Position numbers and translations under genes: made by a program. Shown here piece after piece: positions 9,033 through 17,295 of a stretch of DNA of 35,551 nt (within the stretch, counting starts at the first letter, position 1; each line of letters begins with the position of its first letter). A model generated the notes under the pieces. The model ran no database searches, was not told where the DNA came from, and saw nothing but the letters and a program-made list of their open reading frames with translations. The DNA is from Brevundimonas abyssalis TAR-001 (lineage in GTDB: Bacteria > Pseudomonadota > Alphaproteobacteria > Caulobacterales > Caulobacteraceae): contig NZ_BATC01000025.1 of NCBI RefSeq assembly GCF_000466985.1, positions 1 through 35,551 on the forward strand. Direction: 5' to 3'.

Positions 9033-10898
9033 TTACGAACCCGCCGCCTCATCCCATAAGGTTCCAGTCTTGATGGCTCGCCGCAATGCATCGCGCTCGG
9101 CTTTCAGACGACTGAAAGCCGAGGCGTCGAAGCCGCGATGCGCCTCCGACTTCGCTGAGCTAAGCGCTCCCTCCAACGCCGCCATGCGGGTCAGAGCGTC
9201 GAACGCCTGCGACCATCGGGCCCGCGCTTCGGCGAGGGGCGCGTTTGCTGCCAGGAATGGCGCACCGGACTTTGCCGCCGCCTTCTCGACCTCACGCATG
9301 AGCGTATCCAGACCCGATTGCGCCAGATGGCGGCGCAGGGCCGCGCTGTCAAGGGCGAGACCCGACATCCGCAGGCGAACAACCTCATCCGCAAGCTCGC
9401 CCAGGGCCGGATCGCCGAAGCCGTGCCGGCCCACCGCCTCCAGATGATCGTCAAGCCGCTCGGGGTCGTCGATGGCCGCGTGGGCCAGGGCCGCGGCGAC
9501 GGGTTCGATCGAGCGGGACAGGGCTGTGACCGCCGCCCTGCCCTCGTCTGTGGCGCCGATGATGGCGGGCTTGCCGGGCGTCCAGCGGGCGCCGGGCTGG
9601 CGCGGCTGGAACGCCGGGCGGCGCGGAAACAGGGCGTCGAACCGTTCGAACAGCTCGCGGCGGTACTGTTCGGCCAGATCCGCGTCCTGAATGGCCTGGG
9701 CGGCCTGACGGAGACGCCCCTTCAGGCCCGCCTTGCGTTCGGGGCTGTCCAGCGGCTCGGCGTCCCGCTCGCGCTCGAACAGCATCTCGGCGAAGGGGCG
9801 GGTTTCGGACAGGGCGTTCCGGAGCGCCGGGGCGCCCTTGTCGCGTAGGATGTCGTCGGGATCCTGGCCGCCGGTCAGCAGGGCGAACCGGAAGGAACGG
9901 CCGGATTTCAGCTGGGGCAGCGCGCGCTCAACCGCCCGGCCCGCCGCGCGCTGGCCCGCCGGGTCGCCGTCGAAGCACAGCACGGGCTCGGCGCTGACCC
10001 GCCACAGCAGGGCCATCTGCTCCTCGGTGAGGGCGGTGCCCATGGGGGCGACGGCGGGGATGCCGGCGCGCTGGCAGGCGATCACGTCCATGTAGCCTTC
10101 CACCACCACGATGGCGGCGTCGGACTTCGACCCGGCCCCCAGGATGCGCCGGGCCTCGGGCAGGCCGTAGAGGGTCGCGCCCTTGTGGAAGAGGGTGGTC
10201 TCGGGCCCGTTCAGATATTTGGCGCGGTCGTCCGGGTTCATGGCCCGGCCACCGAAGCTGACGATGCGCCCCCGCGCGTCATGGATGGGGAACATCAGGC
10301 GGTCGCGGAAGCGGTCGTAAGGCGAGCCGCCGCCCTCCGGCGCGATCAGCAGCCCGGTCTCCACCAGTTCGGACGGCTTGGCCCCGCGCTGGACCAGGGC
10401 GTTCTTGAGGCCCTCGCGATCGTTGGGCGCATAGCCGATGCCGAATCGGTCCCACTGGTCCTCGGGCAGGCCGCGGCGCTCCAGCATCTCCCGTGCGGCC
10501 TTGCCGACGGACCGGCGCAGATTGGCGGCGAACCATTTCTGGGCCAGATCCATCCAGTCGGCCAAGCCCTGGCGCTTCTGCTCGCGCTCGGCGGCCTGGG
10601 GGTCGGGCGCGGGCAGCGCCATGCCCGCCTCGGCCGCCAGACGTTCGACCGCCTCGACGAAGCTGAGGCGCTCGGTCTCCTGCAGGAAGCTGATGATGTC
10701 GCCGTGCTTGCCCGAGCTGAAGTCGTGGAAGAAGCCCTTCTCGTCGTTGACGAAGAAGGACGGCGACTTCTCCTTGGTGAAGGGCGACAGGCCGGCGAAC
10801 TCGCGTCCTTGACGCTTGAGCTTCACCGTCCGCCCGATGACGTCCGAGGGACGCAGGCGGCTTTTCAGCTCATCAATGAAACGGTCGTCGAAGCGCAC
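9033..10898 (-). CDS. dnaG: DNA primase DnaG with degenerate zinc-binding motif
   Basis: Replicative primase of 621 residues that synthesises RNA primers at the fork. The N-terminal domain keeps the CHC2 fold sequence (RPSDVIGRTVKLKRQGREF, then PSFFVNDEKGFFHDF and GKHGDIISFL). However, the positions of the four zinc ligands read S38, T41, D59 and S62 instead of Cys/His/Cys/Cys. The catalytic core and TOPRIM domain are intact: VVVEGYMDVIA, PMGTALTEEQ, the acidic FDGDPAGQRAA and GGQDPDDILR. A helical DnaB-interaction domain occupies the C-terminal ~170 residues. The start is GTG at 10898, directly next to a GAATC sequence that fits a CcrM (GANTC) site. It is probably co-transcribed with rpoD. 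Confidence 0.96.
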   Translation of the reverse strand: MRFDDRFIDELKSRLRPSDVIGRTVKLKRQGREFAGLSPFTKEKSPSFFVNDEKGFFHDFSSGKHGDIISFLQETERLSFVEAVERLAAEAGMALPAPDPQAAEREQKRQGLADWMDLAQKWFAANLRRSVGKAAREMLERRGLPEDQWDRFGIGYAPNDREGLKNALVQRGAKPSELVETGLLIAPEGGGSPYDRFRDRLMFPIHDARGRIVSFGGRAMNPDDRAKYLNGPETTLFHKGATLYGLPEARRILGAGSKSDAAIVVVEGYMDVIACQRAGIPAVAPMGTALTEEQMALLWRVSAEPVLCFDGDPAGQRAAGRAVERALPQLKSGRSFRFALLTGGQDPDDILRDKGAPALRNALSETRPFAEMLFERERDAEPLDSPERKAGLKGRLRQAAQAIQDADLAEQYRRELFERFDALFPRRPAFQPRQPGARWTPGKPAIIGATDEGRAAVTALSRSIEPVAAALAHAAIDDPERLDDHLEAVGRHGFGDPALGELADEVVRLRMSGLALDSAALRRHLAQSGLDTLMREVEKAAAKSGAPFLAANAPLAEARARWSQAFDALTRMAALEGALSSAKSEAHRGFDASAFSRLKAERDALRRAIKTGTLWDEAAGS

Positions 10899-10962
10899 GA
10901 ATCAGTCAGCCCGCAGAGGGGTCCATGGCGGCAAGGGGCGACGCGCCAGCCTCCCCGGGAGA

Positions 10963-11069
10963 TTGTCCACATGTGGAGCTTTCCGGGGACAAGCCAGGAC
11001 GTCACGTCCGCCTCTCCTGCCATGCTCCCACGCACGGCGCCACGGCTTATCGGACAAAGCAGGTTGTCC
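10963..11069. promoter_or_regulatory. Palindrome-dense intergenic region between dnaG and the patatin lipoprotein
   Basis: This divergent intergenic stretch carries TTGTCC at 10963-10968 and 11064-11069 and its complement GGACAA at 10987-10992 and 11052-11057. It also holds a perfect 12-base palindrome, TCCACATGTGGA (10966-10977), and an inverted repeat GGACGT-C-ACGTCC (10997-11009). TTGTCCACA at 10963-10971 is one mismatch from the DnaA-box consensus TTATCCACA. The GGACAA/TTGTCC pair at 11052-11069 can form a 6 bp hairpin. Together these suggest operators or protein-binding sites controlling dnaG and/or the lipoprotein gene; the binding protein is unknown. Confidence 0.4.
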
Positions 11070-11116
11070 CAGCCCGCGCGGGGGCGCAATCTCCCGGCAG
11101 GGCAAGGAGAGGGATC

Positions 11117-12273
11117 ATGGCGCGTCTGGGCCGCATCGTCGCGGGCTGCATCCTGCTGATGCTGGCGACCGCCTGCCAGACCTATCCGCGCCTGGATGTC
11201 ACCGCGGCCCAGTTGAGCGCCGCCAGCCCCGCCATCCGCTACGATTTCGACGTCGAGGAGGCGCAGCTGCGCTTTGTGCGCGAGCTGGGCGTCGCGGCCC
11301 AATCAGCGGACGACGGAACGGTTGATCTGCTGGCCCTGTCCGGCGGCGGGGCCAACGGCGCCTTCGGGGCGGGTGTGCTGAACGGCTGGGGCGAGCGCGG
11401 TGACCGACCGGAATTCGAAATCGTCACCGGCGTCAGCACCGGCGCCTGATCGCGCCCTTCGCCTTTGTCGGCGAAGCGGGCGACGCCGGGCTGGCCCGGG
11501 CCTTCACTGACGGCGGATCCGAAGGCTTGCTGCGGTCCCGCGGCCTCGGCGTTCTGTTCCGGCCCAGCGTGTTCCGCCCCGAGCCGCTGGCCCAGCTGGT
11601 GGTCAACAATGTGGACGAAACTCTGCTGCGCGCCGTAGCCGAACAGCACCGGCGCGGCCGACGCCTGTATGTGGCCACCACCAGCCTCGACACGCAGACC
11701 CAGATCGTCTGGGACATGGGCGCCCTGGCCCAGCAGACCGATGAGATGTCTCGCCTGCTGTTTCTGGACATCCTGATCGCCTCGGCCAGCATTCCCGTGG
11801 CCTTTCCTCCCGTTCCGCTGATTCTGAGCAACGACGGAAATCAGGCGGTCGAACTGCATGTGGACGGAGGCACGGTGGCCAATGTTCTGGTGGCGCCCGA
11901 ACCCTTCCTGCTGCGCCCGCCGGATGCGGCGCAGACCCTGACCGGCGGGCTGCCCGGCCGCATCTGGATCATCGTCAACGGCCACCCAGAACCCACCTTC
12001 GCCACGGCGAGGCTCAGCGGCGTGTCGGTGGCGGTGCGCAGTTTCGACATTATGCGCAAGGCGATCACCCGCGCCGATGTGGCCAGGACGGCTCAGCTGG
12101 CCCGTACCCTGGGCATGGGCCTGCAGGTGGTCTCCATGCCCGATGACGCGCCGGACGCGGCCCTGGACTTCAGTCAGGAGTCCATGCTGCGCAGCTATGA
12201 GGCCGGGCGCCGGCTGGGTCTGGACGGCTCGGGCTGGGAGACCCTGGCGGAGCCCGTGGCGGAAGAGCCCTAA
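11117..12273 (+). CDS. Patatin-like phospholipase lipoprotein (frameshifted in this sequence)
   Basis: Predicted membrane-anchored lipid acyl hydrolase, about 385 residues when corrected. A hydrophobic leader ends LATAC at C20, consistent with a lipoprotein signal. The patatin motifs follow in order: the oxyanion loop [10 protein letters not shown] (75-84), the nucleophile elbow GVSTG (S107), and the catalytic Asp in HVDGG. The frame breaks at 11446, where GGCGCC followed by TG produces a TGA stop; restoring one C gives GVSTGALIAPFAF and the rest of the domain. A strong AAGGAGAGGG Shine-Dalgarno precedes the ATG. Its 3' end overlaps the convergent carA stop by 4 bases. It lies divergent from dnaG across a palindrome-rich gap. 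Substrate unknown. Confidence 0.82.
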
Positions 12274-13439
12274 CCCCGCGCCGCGTCCATGTGCTCGGCG
12301 AAGCGCTCGAACAGATAGAGGCTGTCCGCGGGGCCGGGCGAGGCCTCAGGGTGATGCTGCACGCCGAACACCGGGCGGTCCTTCAGGGCGATGCCGCAGT
12401 TGGTGCCGTCGAACAGGCTGACGTGGGTCTCGGTGACCGCCTCGGGCAGGCTGTCGCGGTCCACGGTGAAGCCGTGGTTCATGGAGACGATCTCCACCTT
12501 GCCGGTGGTCACGTCCTTGACCGGATGGTTGGCGCCGTGGTGGCCCTGATCCATCTTCACCGTCTTCGCGCCCAGGGCGAGGGCCAGCATCTGGTGGCCG
12601 AGACAGATGCCCATGACGGGCTTGCCGCTCTCGACCAGCTTTCTGATTTCCGGCACCGCGTACTCGCCCGTCGCCGCCGGATCGCCGGGGCCGTTGGACA
12701 GCATGACGCCGTCGGGATTGCGGGCCAGAATCTCCTCGGCCGTGGTGGTGGCCGGGACCACCGTGATTTTCGCGCCGGTGGCGGCCAGGGCGCGCAGGAT
12801 GTTGCGCTTCACGCCATAGTCCACGACCACCACCTCGTTGCGGCGGCCGTCGCCCGCGACGTAGCCCTCGGGCCACTCCCAGGTCCCCTCGGTCCAGTCG
12901 AAGGCCTGCAGGCAGGAGGCGTCCTTCGCCAGGTCCAGACCTTCAAGACCCGACCAGTCGCGGGCCTGGGCCACCAGGGCCTCCAGATCGAACTTGCCAT
13001 CCGGATCATGGGCGATGACGCCGTGGGGAGAGCCGTTCTCGCGGATGGCCCTGGTCAGGGCGCGGGTGTCGACACCCGCCAGACCCACCACGCCGCGGCG
13101 CTTCATCCAGGCGTCGAAGCCGTGGTCGCTGCGCCAGTTGGCCGGATCGGTGGGCAGGTCGCGGAACACCGCGCCCACGGCCGCCGTCCCCGCCCCGCCG
13201 TCGCCGATCTGCTCCACATCCTCGCTGTTGGTCCCCACATTGCCCACGTGGGGGAAGGTGAAGACCAGCACCTGTTTCATGTAGCTGGGGTCGGTCAGGA
13301 TCTCCTGATAGCCCGTCATGGCTGTGTTGAAGACCACCTCGCCCAGGGCCGATCCCGTGGCGCCCACGCCGATGCCCTGAAGCACGGTTCCGTTGGCCAG
13401 GGCGAGCACGCCGGTGGCTCCGGGCAGCAGGGTGGTCAT
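12270..13439 (-). CDS. carA: Carbamoyl-phosphate synthase small subunit (glutaminase)
   Basis: Glutamine amidotransferase subunit of carbamoyl-phosphate synthase, 389 residues. It releases ammonia from glutamine and passes it to CarB for arginine and pyrimidine synthesis. The N-terminal CPSase small-chain domain contains [21 protein letters not shown]. The class I glutaminase domain has the nucleophile Cys in GICLGHQM, and the His/Glu pair in [10 protein letters not shown]. The ATG at 13439 is chosen because CAGGAG lies seven bases upstream; an in-frame start at 13499 would add 20 unrelated residues and cross the predicted promoter. The partner gene carB is about 7 kb away and on the other strand. 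Confidence 0.97.
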   Translation of the reverse strand: MTTLLPGATGVLALANGTVLQGIGVGATGSALGEVVFNTAMTGYQEILTDPSYMKQVLVFTFPHVGNVGTNSEDVEQIGDGGAGTAAVGAVFRDLPTDPANWRSDHGFDAWMKRRGVVGLAGVDTRALTRAIRENGSPHGVIAHDPDGKFDLEALVAQARDWSGLEGLDLAKDASCLQAFDWTEGTWEWPEGYVAGDGRRNEVVVVDYGVKRNILRALAATGAKITVVPATTTAEEILARNPDGVMLSNGPGDPAATGEYAVPEIRKLVESGKPVMGICLGHQMLALALGAKTVKMDQGHHGANHPVKDVTTGKVEIVSMNHGFTVDRDSLPEAVTETHVSLFDGTNCGIALKDRPVFGVQHHPEASPGPADSLYLFERFAEHMDAARG

Positions 13440-13508
13440 GGCGGGCTCCTGGAGGCTGGGGGACGCGGCCTTCATGGGCCGAACCGACCCCGATGGCAAA
13501 CGGCCGCG

Positions 13509-13537
13509 TTCCTATGGAGTCACGCTGCGCAGGTCAA
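13509..13537 (-). promoter_or_regulatory. Candidate sigma-70 promoter of carA
   Basis: On the minus strand TTGACC (13532-13537) is followed after exactly 17 bases by TAGGAA (13509-13514), about 70 bases before the carA ATG. The same GCCACGCTTGACC context recurs upstream of the alcohol dehydrogenase (about 3225-3237), which supports it as a recurring -35 element here. No transcription data are available. Confidence 0.45.
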
Positions 13538-13552
13538 GCGTGGCGGTCGTTT

Positions 13553-14362
13553 TCAGACGGTCAGGCGGCCCATGTCGCAGAACACGGCGTGGGTGGCTCC
13601 CGCGGCGGCGGCGGCCTCCCCTCGCGCGGGCGGCAGATTGACCAGCAGCACGTCGCGGGCCACGCCGCGCGCCTGGGCGATCAGCTCGGCCGCCGCGCGC
13701 CAGTCGACGGCGCTTTCGGTCTCCACCCCGGCGAAGTCCAGCGAGACGCAGCGGGGCTGCACGGGGGCCAGACGGGCGATCATGCCCGGCTCGGGCGGGG
13801 CATGGACGATCACCCCGCGCCGCTGGGCGCCCAGATGGTCGATGGCGGCGCGCACGTCCTCTGCGGTCGCCCGCATGTCCACGCCCATGATCTCGACCAG
13901 CAACAGCCCCGCTTCAACATCGGCCTGAAGCCCCGTGTAGAGCAGTGAGAACCGCCCCGCCGACGACGCCACCGTGCGCCAGAAGGCCGGGGCCACGCCC
14001 GTGGCGCCGCCGGGCAGGTCCAGCAGGCTGACCCCATGACGCAGTGTCTCCACATCGATGCGTTTGAGGTCGGCGACCTCCAGCCGCACCCGGTGCGTGC
14101 CCGCCAGGGCGCTTTCGCCACCGGCGCGGCGCACGGTGCGGGCCACGCGGGCGCCCACGTGGCTTCGTCGAACAAGATCGAACACCGGCCTCGCGGCCAG
14201 GGTGACCGTCAGCTCTTTGCGGGCCTCGGTGACAAGAGGAAAGGTCAAACTCTTAGCCCCAACGGGACTGAAGCTGCGCGCTTCGACCGGGCGGTCCCCA
14301 TCCGCTCTGACTGGCGTGTCGCTCAATCCCGCCGGGAGCGAGTGCCCCGTCGGGTAAGCCAT
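13553..14362 (-). CDS. Uncharacterised conserved-looking protein
   Basis: About 269 residues with coherent coding character but no family I can name. It has no signal peptide or membrane segment. Alternating hydrophobic strands and helices (VEAGLLLVEIMGVD, RRGVIVHAPP, RCVSLDFAGVETE, DVLLVNLPP, THAVFCDMGRL) hint at a beta/alpha or barrel-like fold, and LSLDFAGV-type segments faintly recall degenerate EAL-domain proteins. None of the EAL catalytic motifs is evident. The ATG at 14362 follows GGGAG by 8 bases; ATG at 14380 or TTG at 14383 are alternatives. It lies 111 bases downstream of the carA start in the same direction and so cannot be served by the carA promoter. Role unknown. Confidence 0.65.
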   Translation of the reverse strand: MAYPTGHSLPAGLSDTPVRADGDRPVEARSFSPVGAKSLTFPLVTEARKELTVTLAARPVFDLVRRSHVGARVARTVRRAGGESALAGTHRVRLEVADLKRIDVETLRHGVSLLDLPGGATGVAPAFWRTVASSAGRFSLLYTGLQADVEAGLLLVEIMGVDMRATAEDVRAAIDHLGAQRRGVIVHAPPEPGMIARLAPVQPRCVSLDFAGVETESAVDWRAAAELIAQARGVARDVLLVNLPPARGEAAAAAGATHAVFCDMGRLTV

Positions 14363-14385
14363 CACAATGTCTCCCAACATCAACT

Positions 14386-14400
14386 CCCGCGTGATGCGGG
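14386..14400. repeat. Small hairpin upstream of the uncharacterised gene
   Basis: CCCGC and GCGGG flank a 5-base loop. The hairpin lies about 24 bases before the preferred ATG (14362) and directly before the alternative start codons at 14380/14383, so it could influence start choice. It may also be chance in GC-rich DNA. Confidence 0.25.
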
Positions 14401-14481
14401 TTCATGAAGCCGGAAAACATGCCATGGAAAACGGAACGTAACGCTAAGAAACGCGGTGAAGACTCGCGGTTAGCAACGCGG

Positions 14482-15179
14482 TTATTCCGCAATGCGCTCG
14501 CCCTTCCAGTCGAACACGAAGCCGGAATCCTCCTGTTTCAGCCCGTCGACCACGCCCAGCACGCACGTCGCGGAATGATCCGGCGTGAACAGCTTGTCCG
14601 GCGTCACGCCCTTCTGGAAGGGCTCGCTCAGCGCCGTATCCACGGTGCCCGGATGCAGCCCGACGCAGATCAGGCCCGGATGGGTGCGCGCCAGCTCCAC
14701 CGCCAGGGTCTTCAGGATCATGTTCAGGGCCGCCTTGGAGGCTCGGTAGCTGTGCCAACCGCCCAGCCGGTTGTCGCCGATGCTGCCGACCCGCGCCGAC
14801 AGGGCCGCGAACACCGCCCGCCTCTCGCGCGGCGCCAGCGGCAGAAAGGCCCGCGCCGCCAAGGCCGGCCCCATGGCGTTGACCGCAAAGTCCCGCCTCA
14901 GGTGGTCGGCGTCCAGAGCCCGCCAACTGCGCTCGGGCTGGAAGCCGTCGTGCAGGACGCCGCTGGCCACGACGCACAGGTCCACCGGCGCCCCCACGGC
15001 CGCCGCAGCCGCTTCGAGCGACGGCAGATCGGTGACGTCCGCCTGCAAGCCGGTGACGCCGTCCGGCGCCCGGCCCGAGCGCGACACGCCGAACACGGCC
15101 TCATAACGCCCGTCGCCGCCAGTCGCGCAGCCATGGCCGCACCGATGCCGCCCGACGCTCCAATTATTACAGCCCGCAT
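14482..15179 (-). CDS. CsgA-like short-chain dehydrogenase/reductase (frameshifted in this sequence)
   Basis: NAD(P)-dependent SDR of about 232 residues after correction, of the C-factor (CsgA-like) type. The N-terminal cofactor motif is IIGASGGIGAA. The catalytic Ser/Tyr/Lys set is visible around RVGSIGDN and YRASK, followed by HPGTVDTALSEPF, typical of this subgroup. The frame shifts near 15114: one missing base in the GCGGCG run (minus strand) would give AARLAADGRYEAVFGVSRSG. Stop is TAA at 14482. It diverges from the HAD gene across 55 bases. Physiological substrate unknown; CsgA of Myxococcus is a signalling protein, but most homologues are uncharacterised reductases. Confidence 0.82.
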
Positions 15180-15234
15180 GAGGCGCTCTCCCGACCGCTT
15201 TCCGCCGCTTCCATCCCCATGATAGGGAGCGGTC

Positions 15235-15935
15235 ATGCCCATCACCACCATCGGCCTCGATGCCGACGACACCCTCTGGCACAACGAGACCATCTTCCGG
15301 CTAACCCACGACCGGTTCGCCGACCTGCTGTCAGAGCACCACGACCGCGACCGCATCGAAGATCGTCTGGCCGCGACCGAGCAGCGCAACCTGCGCCTCT
15401 ATGGCTACGGGGTGAAGGGCTTCACCCTGTCCATGATCGAGACGGCCATGGAATTGACCGATGGGGAGCCCCCGCCCCGGGTCATCAGCGAGATCCTGGC
15501 CGCCGGACGAGAGATGTTGTCCCACCCGGTCGAGACCCTGCCGGGGGTGGCCGAGACCCTGAACCGTCTGTCGGAGCAGTACCGGCTGGTGCTGATCACC
15601 AAGGGCGACCTGATGGACCAGGAGCGTAAACTGGCCGCCTCGGGGCTGGGCGAACTGTTCTCGGGCGTGGAGATCGTGTCCGAAAAAACCGCCGAGACCT
15701 ATGACCGCGCCTTCCGCCGCCACGGCACGGGGGCGCAACAGGCGGCATGGTGGGCAACTCCATGAAATCCGACGTCCTGCCTGCGCTGCAGGCCGGCGCC
15801 TGGGCCGCCCACATCCCCTACGCCGTCACCTGGGCCCACGAGCTGGCTGACGCCCCGGACAACGAGCCGCGCTTCGCCGCGCTGGAGGCCATCGCCGAAG
15901 TGCCGCCCTGGATCGATCTACGCATGGCGCGCTGA
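15235..15935 (+). CDS. HAD family hydrolase (frameshifted in this sequence)
   Basis: Haloacid dehalogenase superfamily phosphatase, about 233 residues when corrected. Motif I is GLDADDTLWHN with the nucleophile Asp, motif II is LVLITKGD, motif III Lys is in IVSEK, and motif IV is MVGNSMKSDV. The helical cap between motifs I and II fits subclass I, similar to YjjG or phosphoglycolate-phosphatase-like proteins. The frame breaks near 15745; one added G gives AGMVGNS and joins the C-terminal part. GGGAG lies six bases before the ATG. It is cytoplasmic, and the substrate is not predictable from sequence. Confidence 0.83.
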
Positions 15936-15997
15936 GATGCTTGTCGCGCCTGTGGAGGCTCTCTAAACGGACCGCGTGACCAAGAAGACTGTCCGCC

Positions 15998-16014
15998 TCG
16001 CCCGGCATGGGCGA
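15998..16014 (+). promoter_or_regulatory. Leader hairpin before the RraB-like gene
   Basis: TCGCCC and GGGCGA form a 6 bp stem with a 5-base loop, ending about 17 bases before the GGAGGAGGAG ribosome-binding site of the RraB-like gene. It may be a leader structure or chance. Confidence 0.25.
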
Positions 16015-16044
16015 CGGCGCGCTTGAACCGGAGGAGGAGCCGTC

Positions 16045-16356
16045 TTGTCCGACGCCCCCAGCCATGAAGAACGCGACGCCATGGTGCGCGCCGCACTGGC
16101 CGAACACGGCGACAGCGGGCGGACGCCGCGCCACACGCTGTTCTATTTTCACGGCGGCGGGGCCCATGACGACCTGAACGAGGTGGCCCGGCGGGCAGGC
16201 TTCCTGACCCGCGGTCAAGACGAAACCACCATCCTCGAGACCACGATCCCGGTTGACGAGGCGTCGTTCGCTTCCGTCTCCGCCATGATGCAGGCCTGGG
16301 CCGCAGCCTTCCAGCTGGACTATGACGGCTGGGAGTGCGCGGTCGTGACCAACTGA
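16045..16356 (+). CDS. RraB-like regulator of RNase E (ribonuclease E inhibitor RraB family)
   Basis: Small acidic cytoplasmic protein of 103 residues resembling RraB, which binds RNase E and alters mRNA turnover in E. coli. Family features seen are the single alpha/beta domain opening HTLFYFHGG, the AGF element, and the C-terminal signature LDYDGWECAVV. The start is a rare TTG at 16045, chosen because an extended GGAGGAGGAG Shine-Dalgarno lies eight bases upstream and no in-frame ATG fits better (the next is codon 13). Weak start plus strong ribosome site may tune its level. It sits alone between the HAD gene and a bidirectional hairpin. The family call is by motif only. Confidence 0.75.
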   Translation: MSDAPSHEERDAMVRAALAEHGDSGRTPRHTLFYFHGGGAHDDLNEVARRAGFLTRGQDETTILETTIPVDEASFASVSAMMQAWAAAFQLDYDGWECAVVTN

Positions 16357-16376
16357 CAGGCATGCGGGGTGGTGAG

Positions 16377-16394
16377 GACCGGGTGATCCCGGTC
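16377..16394. terminator. Bidirectional hairpin between the RraB-like and sulfotransferase genes
   Basis: A perfect 7 bp stem (GACCGGG / CCCGGTC) with a TGAT loop lies between the two convergent stop codons, 20 bases after one and 7 after the other. No long T-run follows, but the position fits a shared terminator. Confidence 0.6.
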
Positions 16395-16401
16395 AATCGC
16401 T

Positions 16402-17193
16402 CTAGGCGTAGCCCAGCAGCGCCCGCAGCCCCGGGGCGTGGACCTCCACGAGGCGTTTCTGCATGTCCGGCAACTCGGTGGGAAACGTCACGCCGTCGGG
16501 GATGCTGAGATTCTCGCGCGCCGTCCGGCTCTGCTTTCGGTCGGACCCGATGCGGACCCGTTCCCGCCAGTCGTCAGGCCGGGTGACTCCACAGGCGTCG
16601 AGGAGGTTCTGGAAGAACTCTTCCGAACGCCGCGACTCGAGGTCGCCCAGCGCCTCCACGATGTCCTCGTAGCGCACAAGCGTCACACCCGTGCCCAGCC
16701 ATGCCGCGGCGTTGTGCGTGAAGATGTCGATCAGGGCCGGCGATTTCTGGTGGATGCCGAAGATCATCATGTTGAGCAGCGCTTCGGCGGAGAAGATGCC
16801 GGACTTCAGATGCTGGATATTGGGCTGATCGAACTCCTGGGAAACGAAGAAGCGCGCCCGCGCCAGCACCCAGTCGTAGGGATCGCGAACCAGAAGGATG
16901 TGCCGCGCCGTCCTGGTGATGGCGACGGATTGGTCGGAAAAAAGCAGATGCCCGCAGCTCAGCTTGGGGTCGTGCGGGTTGAACGCATCCACATGCTGAT
17001 GAAGGTTCGGGATCTGCACGAAATCCCGATCGTGATGCTGCGCCACCGGCACGAACATCCTCAGAATGTTTCGAATCAGATGCGTGCCGCCCTTGGGTAC
17101 GCTGTTGAGGAACAACGGCTCCTTCAACGGCGTCTGCTCGAATGCAGAGACCTTGGCGTTCAACGTATCCTGGAGCCCGCGGATCAGGGCCAT
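16402..17193 (-). CDS. PAPS-dependent sulfotransferase
   Basis: Cytoplasmic-type sulfotransferase of 263 residues that would move sulfate from PAPS to a hydroxyl or amine acceptor. The 5'-phosphosulfate loop is SVPKGGTHLIRN (31-42), a candidate catalytic His is H82 in CGHLLFS, and the 3'-phosphate segment is LLVRDPYDW with R103. A late VRYEDIV matches the end of the domain. No signal peptide or TPR region is present. It lies 102 bases downstream of the TonB-dependent receptor on the same strand, so the two may be co-transcribed. Its acceptor, such as a lipid, polysaccharide or imported compound, is unknown. PAPS synthesis genes are not in the window. Confidence 0.85.
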   Translation of the reverse strand: MALIRGLQDTLNAKVSAFEQTPLKEPLFLNSVPKGGTHLIRNILRMFVPVAQHHDRDFVQIPNLHQHVDAFNPHDPKLSCGHLLFSDQSVAITRTARHILLVRDPYDWVLARARFFVSQEFDQPNIQHLKSGIFSAEALLNMMIFGIHQKSPALIDIFTHNAAAWLGTGVTLVRYEDIVEALGDLESRRSEEFFQNLLDACGVTRPDDWRERVRIGSDRKQSRTARENLSIPDGVTFPTELPDMQKRLVEVHAPGLRALLGYA

Positions 17194-17295
17194 GCGGTCT
17201 GCTCTCCCGTCTGGGGTTCCTTGTCCTCAGACAAGGTGAAGGGCGGCGAGGTGATGTGCGCCCGCCGCCCCTTCAATATATCAGCCTGAGTTGGC

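Noticed and set aside
11440..11460. Programmed frameshifting in the patatin and carB genes (shared ACCGGCGCCTG context)
   Set aside because: No slippery heptamer, stimulatory hairpin or Shine-Dalgarno-like element was seen, and eight other genes or joints show the same type of single-base loss. A sequencing error is simpler.
13440..13499. N-terminal extension of CarA starting at 13499
   Set aside because: The extra 20 residues do not fit the family, a good ribosome site precedes the ATG at 13439, and the longer start would leave no room for the 13509-13537 promoter.
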